A stretch of DNA of 64,000 nt from Megachile rotundata (lineage: Eukaryota > Arthropoda > Insecta > Hymenoptera > Megachilidae): the NCBI RefSeq assembly GCF_050947335.1, contig NW_027473328.1, positions 1,798,001-1,862,000 on the forward strand, in the 5' to 3' direction. Numbering within the stretch: the first letter of the stretch is position 1; each line of letters begins with the position of its first letter. The notes under the pieces were generated by a model. It was not told where the DNA came from. It ran no database searches and saw only the letters and a list, made by a program, of their open reading frames with translations. Positions 15,004 to 29,983 of the stretch are shown here, piece by piece. A program made the position numbers and the translations under genes.

Positions 15004-15213
15004 ACAATCATAATCATATAATCACACTCATAAAATTGCAATCATACAATCGCAATCATACAATCACAATCATACCATCACAATCATACAGGCACAATCA
15101 TAAAATCACAATCATAGAATCACAATCATACAAAAACAATCATGCAATCACAATCATGTGATCACAATCGTACAATCGCAATCGAACAATCAGAACCATA
15201 TGATCAGGATCAT
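15004..15213 (+). repeat. Degenerate 15-unit island, copy 1 (reference)
   Basis: Fifteen units, most of them off-consensus, in fixed order: ACAATCATAATCAT, ATAATCACACTCAT, AAAATTGCAATCAT, ACAATCGCAATCAT, consensus, ACCATCACAATCAT, ACAGGCACAATCAT, AAAATCACAATCAT, AGAATCACAATCAT, ACAAAAACAATCAT, GCAATCACAATCAT, GTGATCACAATCGT, ACAATCGCAATCGA, ACAATCAGAACCAT, ATGATCAGGATCAT. This is the least regular stretch of the repeat that recurs as a unit. Copies 1 and 2 carry GTGATC and CAGGAT, which differ in all later copies. Confidence 0.92.
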
Positions 15214-15241
15214 ACAATCACAATCATACAATCTCAATCAT

Positions 15242-15255
15242 ACACGCGCCATCTT
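15242..15255 (+). repeat. GC-rich unit ACACGCGCCATCTT
   Basis: Eight of 14 bases are G or C, against four in the consensus, and the unit has two CpGs. It follows an ACAATCTCAATCAT unit. The same unit recurs at 19834, 34505, 42092, 54720 and 63441, and the relative ACACACGCCATCTT at 11910, 36423, 37109, 44010, 44696, 47328, 49414, 50100, 52732, 56652, 57338 and 59970 (with a C variant at 11056). Confidence 0.92.
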
Positions 15256-16977
15256 ACAATCACAATCATACAATCGCAATCATACAGTCGCAATCATACA
15301 ATCACAATCATACAATCACAATCATACAATCACAATCATACAATCACAATCATACAATCACAATCATACAATCGCAATCATACAATCGCAATCAAACAAT
15401 CACAATCACACGATCGCAATCATACAATCGCAATCATACACTCACAATCATTCAATCACAATGATACAATCACAATCATACAATGACAATCATACGATCA
15501 CAATCATACAATTACTACTATACAATCACAATCATACAAAAACAATCATACAAAAACAATCATACAATCACAATCATACAATCACAATCATACAGTCACA
15601 ATCATACAATCACAATTATACAAACATAATCATACAACCACAATCATACTATCGCAATCATACAATCACAATCGTACAATCACAATCATACAATCACAAT
15701 CATTCAATCACAATCATGCAATCACAATCATACAATCACAATCATACAATCACAATCATACAATCACAATCATGCAATCACAATCATACAATCACAATCA
15801 TACAATCACAGTCATACCATCCCAATCATACAATCACAATCACACAATCGCAATCATACAATCACAATCATACAAAAACAATGATACAATCACAATCATA
15901 CAATCACAGTCATACAATCACAACCATACAATCACAATCATACGATCACAAACATACGAAGACAATCATACAATTACTACTATACAATCACAATCATACA
16001 AAAACAATCATACAATCACAATCATACGATGACAATCCTACAATTACTACTATACAATCACAATCACACAAAAACAATCATACAATCACAATCATACAAT
16101 CACAATCATACAATCACAATCATACAATCACAATCATACAGTCACAATCATACAGTCACCATAATACAATCACAATCATACAATCACAATCATACGATCA
16201 CAATCATACGAAGACAATCATACAATTACTACTATACAATCACAATCACACAAAAACAATCATACAATCACAATCATACAATCACAATCATACAATCACA
16301 ATCATACAATCACAATCATACAATCACAATCATACAATCACAATCACACAATCACAATCATACAATCACAATCATACAATCACAATCATACTATTGCAAT
16401 CATACAATCACAATCATATAATCACAAGCATACGATCACAATCATACAATCACAATCATGCAATTTCGATCATACAATCACAATCATACCATCCCAATCA
16501 TACAATCACAATCATACAATCACAATCATACAATCACAATCATACCATCCCAATCATACAATCACAATCATACAATCACAATCATACAATCACAATCATA
16601 CAATCACAATTACACAATCGCAATCATACAATCACAATCATACAAAAACAATGATACAATCACAATCATACAATCACAATCATACAATCACAATCATACA
16701 ATCACAATCATACGATCACAATCATACTATCGCAATCATACAATTACTACTATACAATCACAATCATACAAAAACAATCATACAACCACAGTCATACAAT
16801 CACAATCATACAATCACAATCATACATTCACAATCATACAATCACAATCATACAATCACAATCATACAATCACAATAATACAATCACAATCATACAATCT
16901 CAATCATACAATCACAATCATACAATCACAATCATACAATCACAATCATACAATCACAATCATACAATCACAATCAT

Positions 16978-18727
16978 GCAATCACAATCATACAATCACA
17001 ATCATACAATCACAGTCATACCACCCCAATCATACAATCACAATCACACAATCGCAATCATACAATCACAATCATACAAAAACAATGATACAATCACAAT
17101 CATACAATCACAACCATACAATCACAATCATACAATCACAATCATACGATCACAATCATTCGAAGACAATCATACAATTACTACTATACAATCACAATCA
17201 TACAAAAACAATCATACAATCACAGTCATACAATCACAATCATACAATCACAATCATACATTCACAATCATACAATCACAATCATACAATCACAATCATA
17301 CAATCACAATAATACAATCACAATCATACAATCTCAATCATACAATCACAATCATACAATCACAATCATACAATCACAATCATACAATCACAATCATACA
17401 ATCACAATCATACAATCACAATCATACAATCACAATCATACTATCGCAATCATACAATCACAATCGTACAATCACAATCATACAATCACAATCATTGAAT
17501 CACAATCATGCAATCACAATCATACAATCACAATCATACGATGACAATCATACAATTACTACTATACAATCACAATCATACAAAAACAATCATACAATCA
17601 CAATCATACAATCACAATCATACAATCACAATCATACAAAAACAATCATACAATCACAATCATACAATCACAATCATACAATCACAATCATACAAAAACA
17701 ATCATACAATCACAATCATACAATCACAATCATACAATCACAATCATACAATCACAATCATACAATCACAATCATACAATCACAATCATACAATCACAAT
17801 CATACAATCACAATCATACAATCACAATCATACAATCACAATCATACAGTCACAATCATACAATCACAATCATACTATCGCAATCATACAATCACAATCG
17901 TACAATCATAATCATACAATCACAATCATACAATCACAATCATACAATCACAATCATACAATCACAATCACACAATCGCAATCATACAATCACAATCGTA
18001 CAATCACAATCATACAATCACAATCATTGAATCACAATCATGCAATCACAATCATACAATCACAATCATACAATCACAATCATACAATCACAATCATACA
18101 ATCACAATCATACAATCACAATCATACACAAACAATGATACAATCGCAATCATACAATTCAAATCATACAATCAGAATCATACAATCACAATCATACAAT
18201 CACAATCATACGATCACAATCATACGAAGACAATCATACAATTACTACTATACAATCACAATCATACGAAAACAATCATACAATCACAATCATACGATGA
18301 CAATCATACAATTACTACTATACAATCACAATCATACAAAAACAATCATACAATCACAATCATACAATCACAATCATACAATCACAATCATACAAAAACA
18401 ATCATACAATCACAATCATACAATCACAATCATACAATCACAATCATACATTCACAATCATACAATCACAATCATACAATCACAATCATACAATCACAAT
18501 AATACAATCACAATCATGCAATCTCAATCATACAATCACAATCATACAATCACAATCACACAATCCCAATCATACTATCGCAATCATACAATCACGATCA
18601 TACAATCACAATCATACAATCACAATCATACTATCGCAATGATACAATCACAATCATACTACCACAATCATACGAAGACAATCATAGAATTACTACTATA
18701 CAATCACAATCATACAAAAACAATCAT
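16978..18727 (+). repeat. Linking satellite between B1 and B2
   Basis: This stretch holds consensus-rich satellite with several 7-10 unit perfect runs, three TACTACTAT cassettes (near 17174, 17550, 18240-18310), TGAATCACAATCAT plus GCAATCACAATCAT pairs (near 17496 and 18028), and the units ACACAAACAATGAT and ACAATTCAAATCAT near 18126-18168, which later mark block E. No gene is seen. Confidence 0.8.
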
Positions 18728-21569
18728 ACAATCACAATCATACGATGACAATCCTACAATTACTACTATACAATCACAATCACACAAAAACCATCATACA
18801 ATCACAATCATACAATCACAATCATACAAATACAATCATACATTCACAATCATACAATCACAATCATACAATCACAATCATATGATCACAGTCAAACAAT
18901 CACAATGATACAATCACAATCATACAAACACAATCATACAATCACAATCACACAATCACAATCATACGATCACAATCATACGAAGACAATCATACAATTA
19001 CTACTATACAATCACAATCATACAGAAGCAATCATACAATCACAATCATACGATGACAATCATACAATTACTACTATATAATCACAATCATACAAAAACA
19101 ATCATACAATCACAATCATACAATCACAATCATACAATCACAATCATACAAACACAATCATACAATCACAATCATACTATCGCAATCATACAATCACAGT
19201 CATACAATCACAATCATACAATCACAATCATACATTCACAATCATACAATCACAATAATACAATCACAATCATACAATCTCAATCATACAATCACAATCA
19301 TACAATCACAATCATACAATCACAATCATACAATCACAATCATACAATCACAATCATACAATCACAATCATACAATCACAATCATACAATCACAATCATA
19401 CAATCGCAATCATACTATCGCAATCATACAATCACAATCGTACAATCACAATCATACAATCACAATCATTCAATCACAATCATGCAATCACAATCATACA
19501 ATCACAATCATACAATCACAATCATACAATCACAATCATACAAAAACAATCATACAATCACAATCATACAATCACAATCATACAATCACAGTCATACAAT
19601 CATAATCATATAATCACACTCATAAAATTGCAATCATACAATCGCAATCATACAATCACAATCATACCATCACAATCATACAGGCACAATCATAAAATCA
19701 CAATCATAGAATCACAATCATACAAAAACAATCATGCAATCACAATCATGTGATCACAATCGTACAATCGCAATCGAACAATCAGAACCATATGATCAGG
19801 ATCATACAATCACAATCATACAATCTCAATCATACACGCGCCATCTTACAATCACAATCATACAATCGCAATCATACAGTCGCAATCATACAATCACAAT
19901 CATACAATCACAATCATACAATCACAATCATACAATCACAATCATACAATCACAATCATACAATCGCAATCATACAATCGCAATCAAACAATCACAATCA
20001 CACGATCGCAATCATACAATCGCAATCATACACTCACAATCATTCAATCACAATGATACAATCACAATCATACAATGACAATCATACGATCACAATCATA
20101 CAATTACTACTATACAATCACAATCATACAAAAACAATCATACAAAAACAATCATACAATCACAATCATACAATCACAATCATACAATCACAATCATACA
20201 ATCACAATTATACAAACATAATCATACAATCACAATCATACTATCGCAATCATACAATCACAATCGTACAATCACAATCATACAATCACAATCATTCAAT
20301 CACAATCATGCAATCACAATCATACAATCACAATCATACAATCACAATCATACAATCACAATCATGCAATCACAATCATACAATCACAATCATACAATCA
20401 CAGTCATACCATCCCAATCATACAATCACAATCACACAATCGCAATCATGCAATCACAATCATACAAAAACAATGATACAATCACAATCATACAATCACA
20501 GTCATACAATCACAACCATACAATCACAATCATACGATCACAAACATACGAAGACAATCATACAATTACTACTATACAATCACAATCATACAAAAGCAAT
20601 CATACAATCACAATCATACGATGACAATCCTACAATTACTACTATACAATCACAATCACACAAAAACAATCATACAATCACAATCATACAATCACAATCA
20701 TACAATCACAATCATACAATCACAATCATACAGTCACAATCATACAGTCACCATAATACAATCACAATCATACAATCACAATCATACGATCACAATCATA
20801 CGAAGACAATCATACAATTACTACTATACAATCACAATCACACAAAAACAATCATACAATCACAATCATACAATCACAATCATACAATCACAATCATACA
20901 ATCACAATCATACAATCACAATCATACAATCACAATCATACAATCACAATCATACAATCACAATCATACAATCACAATCATACTATTGCAATCATACAAT
21001 CACAATCATATAATCACAAGCATACGATCACAATCATACAATCACAATCATGCAATTTCGATCATACAATCACAATCATACCATCCCAATCATACAATCA
21101 CAATCATACAATCACAATCATACAATCACAATCATACCATCCCAATCATACAATCACAATCATACAATCACAATCATACAATCACAATCATACAATCACA
21201 ATTACACAATCGCAATCATACAATCACAATCATACAAAAACAATGATACAATCACAATCATACAATCACAATCATACAATCACAATCATACAATCACAAT
21301 CATACGATCACAATCATACTATCGCAATCATACAATTACTACTATACAATCACAATCATACAAAAACAATCATACAACCACAGTCATACAATCACAATCA
21401 TACAATCACAATCATACATTCACAATCATACAATCACAATCATACAATCACAATCATACAATCACAATAATACAATCACAATCATACAATCTCAATCATA
21501 CAATCACAATCATACAATCACAATCATACAATCACAATCATACAATCACAATCATACAATCACAATCAT
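18728..21569 (+). repeat. Higher-order block B, copy 2 (2,842 bp)
   Basis: Second copy of the 14122-16977 block, one unit shorter. It retains the copy-1 form of the degenerate island and of the GC-rich unit. A few substitutions separate the copies, for example the ACAGTCACAATCAT unit near 15592 against consensus in copy 2, and GCAATC at position 20450 against ACAATC in copy 1. The ~1.75 kb spacer means these copies are not adjacent, unlike A1/A2. Confidence 0.85.
19596..19805 (+). repeat. Degenerate island, copy 2
   Basis: Same 15-unit order as at 15004, with GTGATC and CAGGAT retained; lies in block B copy 2. Confidence 0.9.
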
Positions 21570-21891
21570 ACAATCACAATCATACTATCGCAATCATACA
21601 ATCACAATCGTACAATCACAATCATACAATCACAATCATTGAATCACAATCATACAATCACAATCATACAATCACAATCATACAATCACAATCATACAAT
21701 CACAATCATACTATCGCAATCATACAATCACAATCGTACAATCACAATCATACAATCACAATCATTCAATCACAATCATGCAATCACAATCATACAATCA
21801 CAATCATACAATCACAATCATACAATCACAATCATACAAAAACAATCATACAATCACAATCATACAATCACAATCATACAATCACAGTCAT

Positions 21892-22101
21892 ACAATCATA
21901 ATCATATAATCACACTCATAAAATTGCAATCATACAATCGCAATCATACAATCACAATCATACCATCACAATCATACAGGCACAATCATAAAATCACAAT
22001 CATAGAATCACAATCATACAAAAACAATCATGCAATCACAATCATGTAATCACAATCGTACAATCGCAATCGAACAATCAGAACCATATGATCAGAATCA
22101 T
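21892..22101 (+). repeat. Degenerate island, copy 3 (intermediate form)
   Basis: Has GTAATC as in all later copies, but still CAGAAT in the last unit, where copies 1-2 have CAGGAT and copies 4-12 have CACAAT. It is therefore intermediate between the left and right families. The GC-rich ACACGCG unit does not follow it. Confidence 0.9.
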
Positions 22102-22381
22102 ACAATCACAATCATACAATCACAATCATACAATCACAATCATACAATCGCAATCATACAATCGCAATCAAACAATCACAATCACACGATCGCAATCATA
22201 CAATCGCAATCATACACTCACAATCATTCAATCACAATGATACAATCACAATCATACAATGACAATCATACGATCACAATCATACAATTACTACTATACA
22301 ATCACAATCATACAAAAACAATCATACAAAAACAATCATACAATCACAATCATACAATCACAATAATACAATCACAATCAT

Positions 22382-22451
22382 ATGATCACAATCAAACAAT
22401 CACAATGATACAATCACAATCATATGATCACAATCAAACAATCACAATGAT
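22382..22451 (+). repeat. Local three-unit (42-bp) duplication
   Basis: ATGATCACAATCAA and ACAATCACAATGAT occur at 22382-22409 and again at 22424-22451, separated by one consensus unit. Elsewhere in the window this pair occurs once per block. Confidence 0.88.
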
Positions 22452-24396
22452 ACAATCACAATCATACAATCACAATCATACAATCACAATCATACAATCA
22501 CAATCATACAATCACAATCATGCAATCACAATCATACAATCACAATCATACAATCACAGTCATACCATCCCAATCATACAATCACAATCACACAATCGCA
22601 ATCATACAATCACAATCATACAAAAACAATGATACAATCACAATCATACAATCACAGTCATACAATCACAATCATACAATCACAATCATACGATCACAAA
22701 CATACGAAGACAATCATACAATTACTACTATACAATCACAATCATACAAAAACAATCATACAATCACAATCATACGATGACAATCCTACAATTACTACTA
22801 TACAATCACAATCACACAAAAACAATCATACAATCACAATCATACAATCACAATCATACAATCACAATCATACAATCACAATCATACAATCACAATCATA
22901 CAATCACCATAATACAATCACAATCATACAATCACAATCATACGATCACAATCATACGAAGACAATCATACAATTACTACTATACAATCACAATCACACA
23001 AAAACAATCATACAATCACAATCATACAATCACAATCATACAATCACAATCATACAATCACAATCATACAATCACAATCATACAATCACAATCATACAAT
23101 CACAATCATACAATCACAATCATACAATCACAATCATACAATCACAATCATACAATCACAATCATACTATTGCAATCATATAATCACAAGCATACGATCA
23201 CAATCATACAATCACAATCATGCAATTTCGATCATACAATCACAATCATACCATCCCAATCATACAATCACAATCATACAATCACAATCATACAATCACA
23301 ATCATACCATCCCAATCATACAATCACAATCATACAATCACAATCATACAATCACAATCATACAATCACAATTACACAATCGCAATCATACAATCACAAT
23401 CATACAAAAACAATGATACAATCACAATCATACAATCACAATCATACAATCACAATCATACAATCACAATCATACGATCACAATCATACGAAGACAATCA
23501 TACAATTACTACTATACAATCACAATCATACAAAAACAATCATACAATCACAGTCATACAATCACAATCATACAATCACAATCATACATTCACAATCATA
23601 CAATCACAATCATACAATCACAATCATACAATCACAATAATACAATCACAATTATACAATCTCAATCATACAATCACAATCATACAATCACAATCATACA
23701 ATCACAATCATACAATCACAATCATACAATCACAATCATACAATCACAATCATACTATCGCAATCATACAATCACAATCGTACAATCACAATCATACAAT
23801 CACAATCATTGAATCACAATCATGCAATCACAATCATACAATCACAATCATACAATCACAATCATACAATCACAATCATACAATCACAATCATACAATCA
23901 CAATCATACAATCACAATCATACAATCACAATCATACAATCACAATCATACAATCACAATCATACAATCACAATCATACAATCACAATCATACAATCACA
24001 ATCATACAATCACAATCATACTATTGCAATCATACAATCACAATCATATAATCACAAGCATACGATCACAATCATACAATCACAATCATGCAATTTCGAT
24101 CATACAATCACAATCATACCATCCCAATCATACAATCACAATCATACAATCACAATCATACAATCACAATAATACAATCACAATCATACAACCTCAATCA
24201 TACAATCACAATCATACAATCACAATCATACAATCACAATCACACAATCGCAGTCATACAATCACAATCATACAAAAACAATGATACAATCACAATCATG
24301 CAATCGCAATCATACAATCACAATCATACGATCACAATCATACGAAGACAATCATACAATTACTACTATACAATCACAATCATACAAAAACAATCA

Positions 24397-25600
24397 TACA
24401 AACACAATCATACGATGACAATCATACAATTACTACTATACAATCACAATCATACAAAAACAATCATACAATCACAATCATACGATGACAATCCTACAAT
24501 TACTACTATACAATCACAATCACACAAAAACCATCATACAATCACAATCATACAATCACAATCATACAAATACAATCATATATTCACAATCATACAATCA
24601 CAATCATACAATCACAATCATACAAACACAATCATACAATCACAATCATACTATCGCAATCATACAATCACAGTCATACAATCACAATCATACAATCACA
24701 ATCATACATTCACAATCATACAATCACAATAATGCAATCACAATCATACAATCTCAATCATACAATCACAATCATACAATCACAATCATACAATCACAAT
24801 CATACAATCACAATCATACAATCACAATCATACAATCTCAATCATACAATCACAATCATACAATCACAATCACACAAAAACAATCATACAATCACAATCA
24901 TACAATTACAATCGTACAATCACAATCATACAAACACAATCATACAATCACAATCATACAATCTCAATCATACAATCACAATCATACAATCACAATCATA
25001 CAATCACAATCATACAATCACAATCATACAATCACAATAATACAATCACAATCATGCAATCTCAATCATACAATCACAATCATACATTCACAATCATACA
25101 ATCACAATCATACAATCACAATCATACAATCACAATAATACAATCACAATCATACAATCGCAATCATACAATCACAATCATACAATCACAATCATACAAT
25201 CACAATTATACAAACATAATCATACAATCACAATCATACTATCGCAATCATACAATCACAATCGTACAATCACAATCATACAATCACAATCATTCAATCA
25301 CAATCATGCAATCACAATCATACAATCACAATCATACAATCACAATCATACAATCACAATCATGCAATCACAATCATACAATCACAATCATACAATCACA
25401 GTCATACCATCCCAATCATACAATCACAATCACACAATCGCAATCATAAAATCACAATCATACAAAAACAATGATACAATCACAATCATACAATCACAGT
25501 CATACAATCACAATCATACAATCACAATCATACGATCACAAACATACGAAGACAATCATACAATTACTACTATACAATCACAATCATACAAAAACAATCA
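24397..25600 (+). repeat. Inner 1,204-bp repeat of block D, first copy
   Basis: Starts with ACAAACACAATCAT then ACGATGACAATCAT and TACTACTAT; the same order restarts at 25601. The preceding units also match apart from ACGATCACAATCAT versus ACGATCACAAACAT, so the boundary is uncertain by a few units. The pair recurs in block D copy 2 at 27421 and 28625. Confidence 0.8.
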
Positions 25601-26818
25601 TACAAACACAATCATACGATGACAATCATACAATTACTACTATACAATCACAATCATACAAAAACAATCATACAATCACAATCATACGATGACAATCCTA
25701 CAATTACTACTATACAATCACAATCACACAAAAACCATCATACAATCACAATCATACAATCACAATCATACAAATACAATCATATATTCACAATCATACA
25801 ATCACAATCATACAATCACAATCATACAAACACAATCATACAATCACAATCATACTATCGCAATCATACAATCACAGTCATACAATCACAATCATACAAT
25901 CACAATCATACATTCACAATCATACAATCACAATAATGCAATCACAATCATACAATCTCAATCATACAATCACAATCATACAATCACAATCATACAATCA
26001 CAATCATACAATCACAATCATACAATCACAATCATACAATCTCAATCATACAATCACAATCATACAATCACAATCACACAAAAACAATCATACAATCACA
26101 ATCATACAATTACAATCATACAATCACAATCATACAAACACAATCATACAATCACAATCATACAATCTCAATCATACAATCACAATCATACAATCACAAT
26201 CATACAATCACAATCATACAATCACAATCATACAATCACAATAATACAATCACAATCATGCAATCTCAATCATACAATCACAATCATACATTCACAATCA
26301 TACAATCACAATCATACAATCACAATCATACAATCACAATAATACAATCACAATCATACAATCGCAATCATACAATCACAATCATACAATCACAATCATA
26401 CAATCACAATTATACAAACATAATCATACAATCACAATCATACTATCGCAATCATACAATCACAATCGTACAATCACAATCATACAATCACAATCATTCA
26501 ATCACAATCATGCAATCACAATCATACAATCACAATCATACAATCACAATCATACAATCACAATCATACAATCACAATCATGCAATCACAATCATACAAT
26601 CACAATCATACAATCACAGTCATACCATCCCAATCATACAATCACAATCACACAATCGCAATCATAAAATCACAATCATACAAAAACAATGATACAATCA
26701 CAATCATACAATCACAGTCATACAATCACAATCATACAATCACAATCATACGATCACAAACATACGAAGACAATCATACAATTACTACTATACAATCACA
26801 ATCATACAAAAACAATCA
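25601..26818 (+). repeat. Inner ~1.2 kb repeat of block D, second copy
   Basis: The offset from the first copy grows from 1,204 to 1,218 bp (one extra unit) by about 25362/26580. After it the order switches to ACGATGACAATCCT without the intervening ACAAAC/ACGATGACAATCAT half-cassette. Confidence 0.75.
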
Positions 26819-27153
26819 TACAATCACAATCATACGATGACAATCCTACAATTACTACTATACAATCACAATCACACAAAAACAATCATACAATCACAAT
26901 CATACAATCACAATCATACAATCACAATCATACAATCACAATCATACAATCACAATCATACAATCACAATCATACATTCACAATCATACAATAACAATCA
27001 TACAATCACAATCATACAATCACAATCATACGATCACAATCATACGAAGACAATCATACAATTACTACTATACAATCACAATCATACAAAAACAATCATA
27101 CAATCACAGTCATACAATCACAATCATACAATCACAATCATACATTCACAATC

Positions 27154-29983
27154 ATACAATCACAATCATACAATCACAATCATACAATCACAATAATACA
27201 ATCACAATCATACAACCTCAATCATACAATCACAATCATACAATCACAATCATACAATCACAATCACACAATCGCAATCATACAATCACAATCATACAAA
27301 AACAATGATACAATCACAATCATGCAATCGCAATCATACAATCACAATCATACGATCACAATCATACGAAGACAATCATACAATTACTACTATACAATCA
27401 CAATCATACAAAAACAATCATACAAACACAATCATACGATGACAATCATACAATTACTACTATACAATCACAATCATACAAAAACAATCATACAATCACA
27501 ATCATACGATGACAATCCTACAATTACTACTATACAATCACAATCACACAAAAACCATCATACAATCACAATCATACAATCACAATCATACAAATACAAT
27601 CATATATTCACAATCATACAATCACAATCATACAATCACAATCATACAAACACAATCATACAATCACAATCATACTATCGCAATCATACAATCACAGTCA
27701 TACAATCACAATCATACAATCACAATCATACATTCACAATCATACAATCACAATAATGCAATCACAATCATACAATCTCAATCATACAATCACAATCATA
27801 CAATCACAATCATACAATCACAATCATACAATCACAATCATACAATCACAATCATACAATCTCAATCATACAATCACAATCATACAATCACAATCACACA
27901 AAAACAATCATACAATCACAATCATACAATTACAATCATACAATCACAATCATACAAACACAATCATACAATCACAATCATACAATCTCAATCATACAAT
28001 CACAATCATACAATCACAATCATACAATCACAATCATACAATCACAATCATACAATCACAATAATACAATCACAATCATGCAATCTCAATCATACAATCA
28101 CAATCATACATTCACAATCATACAATCACAATCATACAATCACAATCATACAATCACAATAATACAATCACAATCATACAATCGCAATCATACAATCACA
28201 ATCATACAATCACAATCATACAATCACAATTATACAAACATAATCATACAATCACAATCATACTATCGCAATCATACAATCACAATCGTACAATCACAAT
28301 CATACAATCACAATCATTCAATCACAATCATGCAATCACAATCATACAATCACAATCATACAATCACAATCATACAATCACAATCATGCAATCACAATCA
28401 TACAATCACAATCATACAATCACAGTCATACCATCCCAATCATACAATCACAATCACACAATCGCAATCATAAAATCAGAATCATACAAAAACAATGATA
28501 CAATCACAATCATACAATCACAGTCATACAATCACAATCATACAATCACAATCATACGATCACAAACATACGAAGACAATCATACAATTACTACTATACA
28601 ATCACAATCATACAAAAACAATCATACAAACACAATCATACGATGACAATCATACAATTACTACTATACAATCACAATCATACAAAAACAATCATACAAT
28701 CACAATCATACGATGACAATCCTACAATTACTACTATACAATCACAATCGCACAAAAACCATCATACAATCACAATCATACAATCACAATCATACAAATA
28801 CAATCATATATTCACAATCATACAATCACAATCATACAATCACAATCATACAAACACAATCATACAATCACAATCATACTATCGCAATCATACAATCACA
28901 GTCATACAATCACAATCATACAATCACAATCATACATTCACAATCATACAATCACAATAATGCAATCACAATCATACAATCTCAATCATACAATCACAAT
29001 CATACAATCACAATCATACAATCACAATCATACAATCACAATCATACAATCACAATCATACAATCTCAATCATACAATCACAATCATACAATCACAATCA
29101 CACAAAAACAATCATACAATCACAATCATACAATTACAATCATACAATCACAATCATACAAACACAATCATACAATCACAATCATACAATCTCAATCATA
29201 CAATCACAATCATACAATCACAATCATACAATCACAATCATACAATCACAATCATACAATCACAATAATACAATCACAATCATGCAATCTCAATCATACA
29301 ATCACAATCATACATTCACAATCATACAATCACAATCATACAATCACAATCATAAAATCACAATAATACAATCACAATCATACAATCGCAATCATACAAT
29401 CACAATCATACAATCACAATCATACAATCACAATTATACAAACATAATCATACAATCACAATCATACTATCGCAATCATACAATCACAATCGTACAATCA
29501 CAATCATACAATCACAATCATTCAATCACAATCATGCAATCACAATCATACAATCACAATCATACAATCACAATCATACAATCACAATCATACAATCACA
29601 ATCATGCAATCACAATCATACAATCACAATCATACAATCACAGTCATACCATCCCAATCATACAATCACAATCACACAATCGCAATCATAAAATCACAAT
29701 CATACAAAAACAATGATACAATCACAATCATACAATCACAGTCATACAATCACAATCATACAATCACAATCATACGATCACAAACATACGAAGACAATCA
29801 TACAATTACTACTATACAATCACAATCATACAAAAACAATCATACAATCACAATCATACGATGACAATCCTACAATTACTACTATACAATCACAATCACA
29901 CAAAAACAATCATACAATCACAATCATACAATCACAATCATACAATCACAATCATACAATCACAATCATACAATCACAATCAT
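27154..29983 (+). repeat. Higher-order block D, copy 2 (~2,830 bp, right end truncated)
   Basis: Nearly identical to copy 1 over its length. The match is lost near 29983, where block E begins with ACAATCACCATAAT while copy 1 continues to an ACATTC unit. Substitutions distinguishing the copies are few, for example ACAATCACAATCGC near 28740 and a TAAAATC unit near 29353. Confidence 0.83.

Larger units (their letters stand above)
14122..16977 (+). repeat. Higher-order block B, copy 1 (2,856 bp)
   Basis: Direct repeat of 18728-21569. The offset is 4,606 bp at the left (the ACGATGACAATCCT units at 14136 and 18742) and 4,592 bp further right (15004/19596, 15242/19834, 16460/21052), a change of exactly one unit. 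Left limit: preceding units differ (ACAATCACAATAAT versus ACAAAAACAATCAT). Right limit: at 16978 a GCAATCAC unit begins, where copy 2 continues with consensus and then ACTATCGC. It includes a degenerate island and one GC-rich ACACGCGCCATCTT unit. Confidence 0.85.
21570..24129 (+). repeat. Linking satellite with intermediate island and longest perfect run
   Basis: The segment follows B2. It contains the third degenerate island (21892-22101), a 42-bp local duplication of ATGATC units (22382-22451), two ACTATTG...GCAATTTCGATCAT groups (GCAATTTCGATCAT at 23222 and 24090), and a run of 13 perfect consensus units at 23838-24019. The first of the two groups lacks one consensus unit after ACTATTG. 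No gene is seen. Confidence 0.8.
24130..27153 (+). repeat. Higher-order block D, copy 1 (3,024 bp, 216 units)
   Basis: Landmarks recur at exactly 3,024 bp: ACAACCTCAATCAT at 24188 and 27212; further matches start at 24485/27509, 25054/28078, 25689/28713 and 26837/29861. Within the block a ~1.2 kb segment is itself tandemly repeated (24397 and 25601, offset 1,204 bp; 25362 and 26580, offset 1,218 bp). The left limit lies after the ACCATCCC unit at 24116-24129, which has no counterpart before copy 2. Confidence 0.87.

Noticed and set aside
15004..15213. Degenerate island as an inserted transposon fragment or tRNA-like element
   Set aside because: Its 15 units still align to the 14-mer without gaps, so it is mutated satellite. 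There are no terminal repeats, target-site duplications, A/B boxes or cloverleaf pairing.
25689..27508. The 1,820-bp spacing in block D as related to the 1,820-bp deletion in super-unit 3
   Set aside because: Both equal 130 units, but the sequences involved are different parts of the array (D inner repeat versus 41420-43239), so the equality is probably coincidence.
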